Assembly (NCBI GenBank): GCA_019090295.1 | Contig: JAHRWG010000168.1 | Location: forward strand, 1-13,615 | Source of the DNA: Cycloclasticus sp. | GTDB taxonomy: Bacteria > Pseudomonadota > Gammaproteobacteria > Methylococcales > Cycloclasticaceae | Reading direction: 5' to 3' | DNA: 13,615 nucleotides | Shown here: in pieces, positions 1-6,850 of the stretch | How positions within the stretch are numbered: position 1 is the first letter of the stretch | Layout of the letters: every line of letters starts with the position of its first letter | Translations under genes and position numbers: made by a program | Notes under the pieces: model-generated | Databases searched by the model: none | Seen by the model: the letters and a program-made list of their open reading frames with translations, nothing else | Told to the model about the DNA's origin: nothing

Positions 1-1222
1 CCCTAATATGGACAGAAGGTATTAAAAAACCAAGTTCTTGTGATAGCTTTTTCCGTACACCTTTAATACGTGACATTAGTTCGCCACCTTGCGCTTTATC
101 GACTAATGGAATTAAGCGATACACTACTTCTAAACCAATCATATCAACAGGTGCTACATCGTCCCATGAAAGCTCTTTGGGCTCTTCTGGAAGCGCTTGA
201 ACCACGGGAGATGGATCATCAGGTACGTGCTCCTTGTCGATTTGCTTTTTATAAATCATATAGGCCGCATACCCTAATGAGCCTGAAATAATAATAAAAA
301 CCGCATTAGGCATACCGGGAATCAAACCTAACGCTCCAATAATTCCTGCACTAATGGCTAAGGCCTTAGGGTTACTCAGCACCTGTGAAGATACCTGACC
401 GCTCATGTCTTGCGAGCTGTTAACCCTAGTAACGATAATAGCTGTTGCAGTTGACAGCAACAAACCTGGGATTTGTGCAACCAAACCATCGCCAATGGTT
501 AATAGCGTGTAATACTCCATCGCTTGCGAAAAAGCCAGCCCATGCTGGAGTGTTCCGACCCCTAGGCCACCAACTATGTTAATCAGTAATATAAGAATGC
601 CTGCGACCGCATCACCTCGCACAAACTTACTTGCACCATCCATTGAGCCATAAAAATCGGCTTCTTGACTAATTTCAGCTCGTCTATCACGCGCCTCATC
701 TTGCGTTAAAACACCGGCATTTAAATCAGCATCTATCGCCATTTGTTTACCGGGCATTGCGTCCAACGTAAATCGAGCACTCACTTCTGAGACACGCCCA
801 GCACCTTTGGTCACCACGACAAAGTTGATAATAATTAAAATACTAAAAACCACTAAACCAACGGCATAATTTCCGCCAATAACGAAGGCACCAAATGCCT
901 CAATAACTTTGCCAGCTGCATCCCCTCCATTATGCCCCTCTAATAATACAACCCTTGTTGAAGCAACATTCAAACTAAGCCTTAATAAGGTAGCTATCAA
1001 CAAAAAACTAGGGAAAACGGCAAAGTCTAACGGCCGAAGAGCATAAACCACCACCAACAAGACAATCAGTGACAAAGCAATATTGAAGGTGAATAGTAAA
1101 TCCAATAAAAAAGGAGGAAGAGGCAGTACTAACATGGCCAACATAATCATTATTAATATGGGCGCACCTAGTCCTTGACGGACAAAGTTCTGAAGCAGTA
1201 CTGAAATTTCGTTAAGATTCAT
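1..1222 (-). CDS. flhA: Flagellar export gate protein FlhA (N-terminal 407 codons; runs off the left edge)
   Basis: FlhA is the large inner-membrane subunit of the flagellar type III export gate. It forms a nonameric ring and couples proton flow to export. My translation from the ATG at 1222 is open to the edge, giving 407 residues of about 690. Visible are about eight membrane segments (roughly 21-62, 68-85, 109-138, 203-222, 243-264, 287-323), the FHIPEP family block around RLSLNVASTR (81-90), the cytoplasmic loop with PGKQMAIDADLNAG (157-170), and RGD at 202-204, whose Asp matches the proton-coupling Asp208 of Salmonella. The start of the cytoplasmic domain (GFLIPSVHIR, 398-407) is also present. 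An in-frame TAA lies two codons before the ATG, so this is the first possible ATG. It follows flhB by 27 bp and has no good Shine-Dalgarno sequence. It is the last gene of the operon seen here; flhF and fleN would be expected beyond the edge in relatives. Confidence 0.96.
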   Translation of the reverse strand, partial: MNLNEISVLLQNFVRQGLGAPILIMIMLAMLVLPLPPFLLDLLFTFNIALSLIVLLVVVYALRPLDFAVFPSFLLIATLLRLSLNVASTRVVLLEGHNGGDAAGKVIEAFGAFVIGGNYAVGLVVFSILIIINFVVVTKGAGRVSEVSARFTLDAMPGKQMAIDADLNAGVLTQDEARDRRAEISQEADFYGSMDGASKFVRGDAVAGILILLINIVGGLGVGTLQHGLAFSQAMEYYTLLTIGDGLVAQIPGLLLSTATAIIVTRVNSSQDMSGQVSSQVLSNPKALAISAGIIGALGLIPGMPNAVFIIISGSLGYAAYMIYKKQIDKEHVPDDPSPVVQALPEEPKELSWDDVAPVDMIGLEVVYRLIPLVDKAQGGELMSRIKGVRKKLSQELGFLIPSVHIR

Positions 1223-1249
1223 TATTTATAGTTGTCGTTCAACGGTTAA

Positions 1250-2392
1250 TTAGAAGGGTGACCTGTACTTTTTATATTCATCAGGTATTTTAATGTTTCG
1301 AGGCGCCTTGGGCTTCTTCCAACGTTTCTCAGTCGCAATTCTTAGTTGGTAAACGTACGCTAGGACTTGTGCTACTGCCAAATAAAGTCCTTTAGGTACT
1401 TCACTACCTATCTCAGTCGTATGGAATAGTGCTCTGGCTAAAGGAGGCGCTGATACCAAGGTAATGCCATGCCCAACTCCAATGTTCCGAATTTTTGCGG
1501 CGATTAAGTCGGCACCTTTTGCAACGACCATTGGGGCACCTGTCCCATTTTCTTCATACTTCAACGCAATAGCAAAGTGAGTTGGGTTGGTAACAATAAC
1601 ATCCGCTTTTGGGACTTCCTCCATCATTCTCCCTTGTGACATTTCTTGCTGCAGTTGACGAATTTTACCTTTAACCTCTGGTCGCCCTTCTGTTTGCTTC
1701 ATTTCATCTTTCACTTCTTGCAAGGTCATTTTAAGCTTTTTCTTATATTCCCAAATGCTGAAAGGCACATCAATTGCCACCACTAATAATAAAGAGGCAC
1801 ACAGCACAACAAAGGATAGGGTCATCAGGTCACTGGCACGTATTAATGCCGTATTTATAGGTAATTGACTTAAGCCTATAAACTCTGCCAAATAATTTTC
1901 TACCAGTATCCACATCACCCCTAAAACAAGTAAAAATTTAAGCAGTGATTTAAGTAACTCGACCAAGCTGCGAACTGCAAACATTCGCTTAAACCCCGAT
2001 AACGGGTTCATCTTGTTAATTTTAGGCATAAAGGCCTCTGCACTAAATGACCAACCGCCCATAGCCAGTGGCCCCACAATTGCTGCAAGTACCATTACAA
2101 TTAAAAATGGTGCTAAAAAAAGCAGTGCATCTTGCATGGCAGTTTGCAAACTAAGCACCATTGATAATGGGTCGAACATATGCGCTCTATCAATGGAAAA
2201 TGAGCGTTCCATCACACCCCATAAACCTTTAAAGATACGCTCGCCCCCCATCCAAATCATCATCGAACCCATCATCAGAACAACGACTGTATTCAGTTCC
2301 TTTGAACGCGCTATATCACCTTTTTTGCGGGCATCTGCCTCCCGCTTGGCAGTGGGTTCCTCTGTTTTTTCTTGGTCGCTTTCGTCTGCCAT
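1250..2392 (-). CDS. flhB: Flagellar export switch protein FlhB
   Basis: FlhB is the inner-membrane export component that switches substrate class from rod/hook to filament proteins after self-cleavage. The 380-residue length is typical (Salmonella 383). The charged N-terminus (EKTEEPTAKREADARKKGDI, 8-27) is family-typical. Membrane segments lie at about 35-50, 87-110, 145-165 and 190-212. After the cytoplasmic linker comes the NPTH autocleavage site at 269-272, at the same residue number as in Salmonella, so the switch should be functional. The C-terminal domain continues to about residue 350 and is followed by a short basic tail. The ATG lies one base after the fliR stop (TAA-T-ATG), suggesting coupled translation. 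Confidence 0.97.
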   Translation of the reverse strand: MADESDQEKTEEPTAKREADARKKGDIARSKELNTVVVLMMGSMMIWMGGERIFKGLWGVMERSFSIDRAHMFDPLSMVLSLQTAMQDALLFLAPFLIVMVLAAIVGPLAMGGWSFSAEAFMPKINKMNPLSGFKRMFAVRSLVELLKSLLKFLLVLGVMWILVENYLAEFIGLSQLPINTALIRASDLMTLSFVVLCASLLLVVAIDVPFSIWEYKKKLKMTLQEVKDEMKQTEGRPEVKGKIRQLQQEMSQGRMMEEVPKADVIVTNPTHFAIALKYEENGTGAPMVVAKGADLIAAKIRNIGVGHGITLVSAPPLARALFHTTEIGSEVPKGLYLAVAQVLAYVYQLRIATEKRWKKPKAPRNIKIPDEYKKYRSPF

Positions 2393-2393
2393 A

Positions 2394-3173
2394 TTAGCTT
2401 TTTATCCTCAAGAAATCGGCTATAACACCATAGCTTTCGGCAAGAAGATTGGTGAAGCTTTGCATAATTGGCGATAACGTTACCCACATAAGTAGCAGGC
2501 CAAGTAATAACGTAATAGGAAAACCCACGGCAAATATATTCAATTGCGGGGCTGCTTTAGTGACCACACCAAACGCTATATTAACCATTAATAGTGCAGC
2601 AATAGAGGGTAGCGCCATAAGAAGGCCAGCTGAAAAAAGCCGACTAGACCAAGCTATAATTGACCATATATCTGAGCGTTCTATCCCATGAGGGCTAATG
2701 GGTAGAGATGTAAAACTATCTATGAGCATTTCAAACAACACTAAATGCCCCCCTAAGGTTAAAAACATCAGTGTAGAGACCACCAAGTAGAATTGACTAA
2801 TCACAGGCACACTTACACCCGTTATTGGATCCAGCATAGAAGCAAAACCCAAGCCCATACTGTACGCTATTCCTTGCCCGCCAAAAATAACGGCCGCGAA
2901 TACTAACTGCAGCACAAACCCAGATAAAAGGCCAATTAAAATTTGCTGCAAACCGGTCATAAAACCATTGTAACTAAGCACTTCAATAGGTGGATAGCTC
3001 GGAATCAGTGGTAATGTAAACAAGGTGATAACAACAGATGTTCCCACTAAAATATTACTGGAAACGAATCGGCCACTAAAAATAGGAATTGTAATAAACA
3101 TGGCACTGATACGCAGTAATGGCCAGATAAAACCCATTGACCACTGCATTATTTGCTGTTCAGTAATGGTCAT
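2394..3173 (-). CDS. fliR: Flagellar export gate protein FliR
   Basis: FliR is a single-copy subunit of the FliP5-FliQ4-FliR1 export gate in the inner membrane. The 259-residue length is normal. The protein is hydrophobic throughout with about six membrane stretches (roughly 13-31, 40-58, 72-98, 125-148, 178-205, 212-235). Family blocks are GFASMLDP (109-116) and the C-terminal TKAAPQLNIFAVGFP (205-219). The start is ATG, 27 bp after the fliQ stop, with no strong ribosome-binding site. The gene is followed one base later by flhB; fliR and flhB are adjacent or even fused in many bacteria because the two proteins bind each other in the gate. Confidence 0.96.
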   Translation of the reverse strand: MTITEQQIMQWSMGFIWPLLRISAMFITIPIFSGRFVSSNILVGTSVVITLFTLPLIPSYPPIEVLSYNGFMTGLQQILIGLLSGFVLQLVFAAVIFGGQGIAYSMGLGFASMLDPITGVSVPVISQFYLVVSTLMFLTLGGHLVLFEMLIDSFTSLPISPHGIERSDIWSIIAWSSRLFSAGLLMALPSIAALLMVNIAFGVVTKAAPQLNIFAVGFPITLLLGLLLMWVTLSPIMQSFTNLLAESYGVIADFLRIKS

Positions 3174-3200
3174 TAATCTAGTGGGATGGGCGACTCATCA

Positions 3201-3470
3201 TTAGCCAATTAACTCAGGTATTTGCAAATAAACACCCCGTGTAAAGTGCATAATTAGCCTTAACATCCAGGGGCCTGCTATAGAAAGGACAATCACTGTA
3301 ATTAATAGCTTTGGTACGAAACTAAGGGTTTGTTCGTTTATTTGAGTGGCTGCTTGAAACATAGCCACAAGAAAACCAATGGCTAATGCTGATAAAAGCA
3401 AAGGCGCTGCCAATAACACCGTAACCTCCAATGCTCTTTCGCCTAACTCCATAACGCTATCTGGTGTCAT
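3201..3470 (-). CDS. fliQ: Flagellar export gate protein FliQ
   Basis: FliQ is a small two-helix subunit of the export gate that packs around the FliP-FliR core. I start it at ATG 3470, giving 89 residues, the same as E. coli, and beginning MTPDSVMELG like the enteric protein. A longer reading from GTG at 3482 adds only four residues and lacks a ribosome-binding site. The chosen ATG has GGGG six bases upstream (3477-3480). Two long hydrophobic hairpin helices (about 15-38 and 52-72) flank the family block QAATQINEQTLSFVPK. The gene begins 15 bp after the fliP stop. Confidence 0.95.
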   Translation of the reverse strand: MTPDSVMELGERALEVTVLLAAPLLLSALAIGFLVAMFQAATQINEQTLSFVPKLLITVIVLSIAGPWMLRLIMHFTRGVYLQIPELIG

Positions 3471-3485
3471 ATTACGCCCCACTCA

Positions 3486-4220
3486 TTAGATAAAGAAACT
3501 GCTGGCTAAAGTCTCCATAACGAGAGACCAGCCATCGACTAAAACAAATAGCATCAACTTAAACGGTAAAGAAATAATCAATGGTGACAGCATCATCATA
3601 CCCATTGACATCAACACACTCGCTACGACCATATCAATAATTAAAAAAGGAATGAAAATCATAAAGCCTATCTGGAAGGCAGTTTTGAGTTCACTGGTCA
3701 CAAAAGCAGGAAGCAATAAAGATAATGGTACCACCGTTAAGTCTGATGGTGATTCTTCTCCTGAAATGCGAAGAAACATTTCAAGGTCATCGGCTCTGGT
3801 TTGACGTAACATAAAGGCACGAAAAGGTTCCAAACCCTTCTCTATTGCAACATTGGCTGTCATTTTGTCACTTAGGTAAGGCTGCAACGCCTCATCATTA
3901 GCTTTTTCTAGAACCGGAGTCATGATAAAAAAACTGAGAAACAAGGCAAGCCCAAGTAAAATTTGGTTGCTCGGTGTTTGTGGCGTTCCCATGGCTTGCC
4001 GTAAAATAGAAAAAACAATAATTATCCGAGTAAAGGATGTCATCATGATTAACAGTGTTGGCAATACCGTCATCAGTGTCATCATTGCTAGTACTTGCAG
4101 GGTGACTGAGTAACTCTTCCCATCACTTGCAACAGTAATTGCTTCTATGCCTTGTGCTGCAAAACTACTGATTGGCAGACACGTAGCCAGTAAACCACCG
4201 ATCAATAAAAAGCGTTTCAT
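3486..4220 (-). CDS. fliP: Flagellar export gate protein FliP
   Basis: FliP forms the pentameric core of the export channel. The 244 residues match the family (E. coli 245). A cleavable signal peptide is visible at 1-21 ([10 protein letters not shown] start, cleavage near SSFA/A). Membrane stretches fall at about 44-70, 86-104, 184-204 and 211-229, with a periplasmic loop between the second and third. Conserved blocks include [19 protein letters not shown] (61-79) and the methionine run M208-M210 before LSP, which corresponds to the gasket that seals the channel in Salmonella. The start codon overlaps the fliO stop in an ATGA tetranucleotide (4217-4220), so translation is probably coupled. 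Confidence 0.97.
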   Translation of the reverse strand: MKRFLLIGGLLATCLPISSFAAQGIEAITVASDGKSYSVTLQVLAMMTLMTVLPTLLIMMTSFTRIIIVFSILRQAMGTPQTPSNQILLGLALFLSFFIMTPVLEKANDEALQPYLSDKMTANVAIEKGLEPFRAFMLRQTRADDLEMFLRISGEESPSDLTVVPLSLLLPAFVTSELKTAFQIGFMIFIPFLIIDMVVASVLMSMGMMMLSPLIISLPFKLMLFVLVDGWSLVMETLASSFFI

Positions 4221-4642
4221 GACTTTTTCTTCACCTTAACAAACTGGTTTAAGCTATCTTGAAAGCTAGCGTTCGCTTGATGTTCAAAACCAGTTAATTC
4301 CCCTTTGTCAAAAGTATGTAGTTTAACCACTCGGCCAGGTGAAACACCTAACAAAAGACGCTGTTCCCCTGCCTGAATTAAGACTACTTTCTCTCGCCCT
4401 CCTAAAGAGATTCCTGATAAGACATTCAAGGGCTTATTGGACCCTGACCCACTCACTACAAATCGCTTGAGCAACCAAGCACCCATCAAAATCAGGAGCA
4501 AAACAAACAACAGCCCCATACTCCATTGCGCCAGATTAGCTTGAGATAATGGCTCTATGCTTGATGCACCGACAACCACAGCCTCGTCTGCAACAACAGT
4601 CATTGAAAATAGGCTCGTGAATGAAAGGAATAACCGCCTCAT
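4217..4642 (-). CDS. fliO: Flagellar export gate assembly protein FliO
   Basis: FliO is a membrane chaperone that helps FliP oligomerise and is absent from the finished gate. The 141 residues contain a signal-peptide-like N-terminus (1-18, ending VVA before D19), a membrane segment at about 40-59 and a small cytoplasmic domain with [22 protein letters not shown] (79-100, with internal match to the family block GGREKV..I), then a lysine-rich tail. The family is poorly conserved, so the call rests on this block, the topology and the position between fliN and fliP. The ATG shares one base with the fliN stop (TAATG) and the stop shares four with fliP. Confidence 0.93.
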   Translation of the reverse strand: MRRLFLSFTSLFSMTVVADEAVVVGASSIEPLSQANLAQWSMGLLFVLLLILMGAWLLKRFVVSGSGSNKPLNVLSGISLGGREKVVLIQAGEQRLLLGVSPGRVVKLHTFDKGELTGFEHQANASFQDSLNQFVKVKKKS

Positions 4643-5109
4643 TAATTTAACTTTTTAATGCGTTCTGCCGGGCTGATAATATCGGTTAAACGTAGTCCAA
4701 ATTTATCATTAACCACAACAACCTCGCCACGGGCAATTAGTGTTTTATTAACTAATACATCCATCGGTTCACCTGCCAATCTATCTAGTTCAATAACCGA
4801 CCCTTGGTTCAACTGAAGTAAGTTACGAATACTGATTTTAGTACTCCCAACTTCCATTGATACTGTGACGGGCACATCCAGGATAACATCCAGGTTAACT
4901 TCACCGCCTAGGGCTTTTACCCCTGTATCAGCAAGGGCATCAAAAGAAGCGGCTTCTGCTGTAGCCTGTTCATCTAATGCATCACCCCAATCAGCGCCCG
5001 CTTCGGCATCAGCTTGCTCACTAAGTGCATCTCCCCAGTCTGCCTCACCCGAGGATTGCTCTTCTAGTGCATCATCCCAACCGGCATTGTCATTCGTCTC
5101 ATCACTCAT
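4642..5109 (-). CDS. fliN: Flagellar motor switch protein FliN
   Basis: FliN forms the base of the C-ring, where it helps set rotation direction and docks the export ATPase complex through FliH. Residues about 72-150 are a standard SpoA domain: LDVPVTVSMEVG, then SVIELDRLAGEPMDVLVN, GEVVVVNDKFGLRLTDI and the end block SPAERIKKL. The N-terminus is longer than in E. coli (155 versus 137 residues), very acidic, and repeats a WDDALEEQ / WGDALSEQ / WGDALDEQ unit starting at Trp 11, 25 and 41, with a fading fourth copy (SFDALAD, 55-61). E. coli has only one comparable unit. The start ATG has AGGTG five bases upstream, lying over the fliM stop. Confidence 0.97.
   Translation of the reverse strand: MSDETNDNAGWDDALEEQSSGEADWGDALSEQADAEAGADWGDALDEQATAEAASFDALADTGVKALGGEVNLDVILDVPVTVSMEVGSTKISIRNLLQLNQGSVIELDRLAGEPMDVLVNKTLIARGEVVVVNDKFGLRLTDIISPAERIKKLN
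4930..5082 (-). repeat. Tandem in-frame repeat encoding acidic W-[DG]-D-A-L-x-E-Q units of FliN
   Basis: Three imperfect copies of about 42-48 bp lie in the 5' part of fliN, each coding for a Trp, two small or acidic residues, Ala-Leu, one variable residue and Glu-Gln, followed by an Ala/Glu/Asp-rich spacer. Trp positions are 11, 25 and 41, and a degenerate fourth unit starts near residue 55. The copies differ at many third positions, so this is a diverged repeat rather than a fresh duplication. The spacing is a multiple of three, keeping the frame. Confidence 0.8.
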
Positions 5110-5117
5110 AAATACAC

Positions 5118-6119
5118 CTATTTTTTACCCATGGTTTTAGTCTCTTCGCGCTCGACCTTTTCTTGCAGCTTAATTGCAAAGTGCCCATTGCTCTCACCCA
5201 GTTTGCCTCGAAATAATGGCATTTCACTCGACTCAATAATGACTTTTTCAGGTAGGCTCAACGGTAGAATATCACCCTCTTTAAAACCGATAATTTCACT
5301 TAAGTTCATCTCTTTTTTAACCAAAACACCCGTTAAATCAATCTCTGCTGTTTTAATGTCCGATCTAAGTGTTTCTTTCCAGCGAGCGTCCGTATCGCCT
5401 CTATCACTTTGAATGCCAGCATCTAATAATTCTCGAATCGGTTCTAACATACTATAAGGAAGGCTAAACTGAATGTCTCCGCCACCGCCATCAAGCTCAA
5501 GGTGGATGGTTGAAACAACCATTATTTCAGTAGGGCTTACAATGTTGGCAAATTGGGGGTTAACTTCTGAATTAGTATATTCAAAGTCCAAATCTAAAAC
5601 AGGTTCCCAGGCTTTTTTTAAATCCTTAAAAACCATTTCTAAAACAATCCCAATAACCCGCATTTCTGTTGCCGTGAATTCACGGCCTTCAACTTTATTA
5701 TGAAAGCGTCCAGAGCCTCCAAAATAAGTATCCACAATGCTGAACACCAAACTTGGATCAAAAACAAAAAGGGCAGACCCTCTTAAAGGCTTAATTTTAA
5801 CGATATTTAAATTTGTTGGAACAAACAGGCTGTGTACATACTCTGAAAATTTGAGCATTTGTATACCAGAAATTGATATTTCACTAGAACGCCTTAAGAA
5901 GTTAAATAAACTAATTCGAAAGTATCTGGCAAATCGCTCATTGACCATTTCAAGCGTTGGCATTCGCCCTCGAATGATCCGATCTTGGCTATTAAAGTCA
6001 TAGCCTGTTGCTTCACCAGATGGTGTATCAGCACTGTCTTCCGTCTCAATTTCCCCACCATCAACGCCATGCAATAAAGCATCAATCTCATCTTGAGACA
6101 GCAGATCCATGTCAGACAT
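5118..6119 (-). CDS. fliM: Flagellar motor switch protein FliM
   Basis: FliM is the C-ring protein that receives the chemotaxis signal by binding CheY-phosphate. The 333 residues match E. coli (334). The CheY-binding peptide LSQDEIDALL is at 7-16, followed by an acidic linker. The middle CheC-like domain (about 45-235) contains GGSG at 134-137, the loop linked to FliM-FliM and FliG contacts. The C-terminal SpoA domain (about 250-322) pairs with FliN. The start ATG at 6119 abuts the fliL stop with no gap (TAA-ATG); a second ATG at codon 4 is possible but less likely, because MSDMDLLSQDEIDALL matches the family start. The intact CheY site implies that a chemotaxis system exists elsewhere. Confidence 0.97.
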   Translation of the reverse strand: MSDMDLLSQDEIDALLHGVDGGEIETEDSADTPSGEATGYDFNSQDRIIRGRMPTLEMVNERFARYFRISLFNFLRRSSEISISGIQMLKFSEYVHSLFVPTNLNIVKIKPLRGSALFVFDPSLVFSIVDTYFGGSGRFHNKVEGREFTATEMRVIGIVLEMVFKDLKKAWEPVLDLDFEYTNSEVNPQFANIVSPTEIMVVSTIHLELDGGGGDIQFSLPYSMLEPIRELLDAGIQSDRGDTDARWKETLRSDIKTAEIDLTGVLVKKEMNLSEIIGFKEGDILPLSLPEKVIIESSEMPLFRGKLGESNGHFAIKLQEKVEREETKTMGKK

Positions 6120-6659
6120 TTACTGCATAACCAATTCAGTAAAAAAAACACCATCAATGACAGATCCAACTTTTTTATTCGTCAATATCTCATTCACTTC
6201 CGTTTGAATGTCTAATTGTAATTGACTTTTACCGGATGCAGTCTTTAGTAACTCTGGGTCTTGGCTTGAGAGAATCATAAGGATATTGTTTCGTAAAAGT
6301 GGGTTATGCAATTTCAATGCATCAATGACCTTTTCACTGCCCGTCACCAAACTAATCGCTATTTTCATTACCCGTATATTGCCTTTTTGAAGGTTCACTT
6401 TAAACGCGGGTTCTAGTGCATGATAAAGTACTACAGAAACCTCGACAGGCTCTTCTTTTTCAACAGTTTGCGTTGTTGTCTCAAGACTAGCATCATCAAC
6501 GACTGGTTCTTTATCAAACACGCCGGTAAAGAACAAGGTCAGTGCAATAATAACCAACAGCAACACGCCTCCACCGATAATGATAATCATTTTCTTTTTA
6601 GGCGAACCGGATGCCTCTGCAGAGTCGTCTTTTTCGTCTTTTTCGTCTTTACTCGCCAT
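6120..6659 (-). CDS. fliL: Flagellar basal-body-associated protein FliL
   Basis: FliL is a single-pass inner-membrane protein that surrounds the stator and supports torque. I start it at ATG 6659 (179 residues), because AGAGG lies five bases upstream (6665-6669) and the product then begins MASKDEKDEKDD. The frame stays open further upstream to 6746, but that extension has no ribosome-binding site and crosses the predicted promoter. A short charged cytoplasmic head (1-23) precedes the membrane helix at 24-46, an acidic linker and the periplasmic stomatin-like domain (about 72-179) ending in the family block GVFFTELVMQ. It is the first gene of the operon, read from the -24/-12 promoter upstream. 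Confidence 0.94.
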   Translation of the reverse strand: MASKDEKDEKDDSAEASGSPKKKMIIIIGGGVLLLVIIALTLFFTGVFDKEPVVDDASLETTTQTVEKEEPVEVSVVLYHALEPAFKVNLQKGNIRVMKIAISLVTGSEKVIDALKLHNPLLRNNILMILSSQDPELLKTASGKSQLQLDIQTEVNEILTNKKVGSVIDGVFFTELVMQ

Positions 6660-6664
6660 AGATA

Positions 6665-6669
6665 CCTCT
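6665..6669 (-). promoter_or_regulatory. Ribosome-binding site of fliL
   Basis: AGAGG, five bases before ATG 6659. It decides the fliL start against the open upstream frame. Confidence 0.75.
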
Positions 6670-6694
6670 AAATTACGGTTTTTTTTATAAATAA

Positions 6695-6710
6695 AGCAAA
6701 CAGCATGCCA
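6695..6710 (-). promoter_or_regulatory. Sigma-54 (RpoN) -24/-12 promoter of the fliL operon
   Basis: On the minus strand the sequence reads TGGCATG-CTGT-TTGCT. It agrees with the sigma-54 consensus TGGCACG-N4-TTGCW at all but one defined base, and has the obligatory spacing from the GG to the GC. The start of transcription would fall near 6684, leaving a leader of about 25 bases with the fliL ribosome-binding site. It lies in the gap between recJ and fliL, as expected for a class II flagellar operon in Pseudomonas- or Vibrio-like bacteria. I did not scan the window systematically for competitors. Confidence 0.87.
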
Positions 6711-6803
6711 AAATAAATAACCCTTTAAATACAGTTGCTTACACAATTAAAACTAAAATAAATTAAACAGTGAGGCTAACATATGATCTAGACAATACAT
6801 CAT

Positions 6804-6819
6804 CGTCAAAATAATGACG
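6804..6819. promoter_or_regulatory. Candidate FleQ/FlrA-type activator site upstream of the fliL promoter
   Basis: The palindrome CGTCA-AAATAA-TGACG contains GTCA-N6-TGAC with an all A/T centre, the same architecture as the published P. aeruginosa FleQ box GTCAaTAAATTGAC (11 of 14 positions match by my comparison). Its centre lies about 115 bp upstream of the -12 element, a usual distance for an activator of sigma-54 polymerase. It overlaps a second inverted repeat at 6810-6835. The site call is inference from pattern and position. Confidence 0.55.
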
Positions 6820-6835
6820 GTTACGCATCATTATT
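6810..6835. repeat. Perfect 8-bp inverted repeat in the recJ-fliL gap
   Basis: AATAATGA and TCATTATT are separated by 10 bases (6818-6827). The left arm overlaps the candidate FleQ box. The stem is A/T-rich with one G-C pair and is followed, on the minus strand, by only three or four T residues, so it is a poor terminator for recJ. It may be an operator half-pair or chance. The remaining sequence between 6711 and 6803 shows nothing I can name. Confidence 0.4.
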
Positions 6836-6850
6836 CGCACATGTTAGATA

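Noticed and set aside
1223..1249. Promoter or hairpin between flhB and flhA
   Set aside because: The 27-bp gap holds only a GTTG/CAAC four-base match and no promoter-like element; flhA is best treated as part of the operon.
2013..2477. 154-codon open frame on the plus strand across flhB and fliR
   Set aside because: It is the antisense of two clearly conserved genes, has no recognisable domain and no ribosome-binding site. Its composition follows from the minus-strand coding.
4865..5140. Ser/Ala-rich plus-strand frame opposite fliN
   Set aside because: The low-complexity Ser/Ala pattern is the complement of the FliN acidic repeats, not an independent gene.
6660..6746. N-terminal extension of fliL by 29 codons
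   Set aside because: It would cross the sigma-54 promoter and has no ribosome-binding site, while the ATG at 6659 has a good one and gives a normal-length FliL.
6776..6847. CTAACAT / ATGTTAG inverted repeat enclosing the inner palindromes
   Set aside because: Seven base pairs separated by 58 bases in A/T-rich DNA is readily explained by chance.
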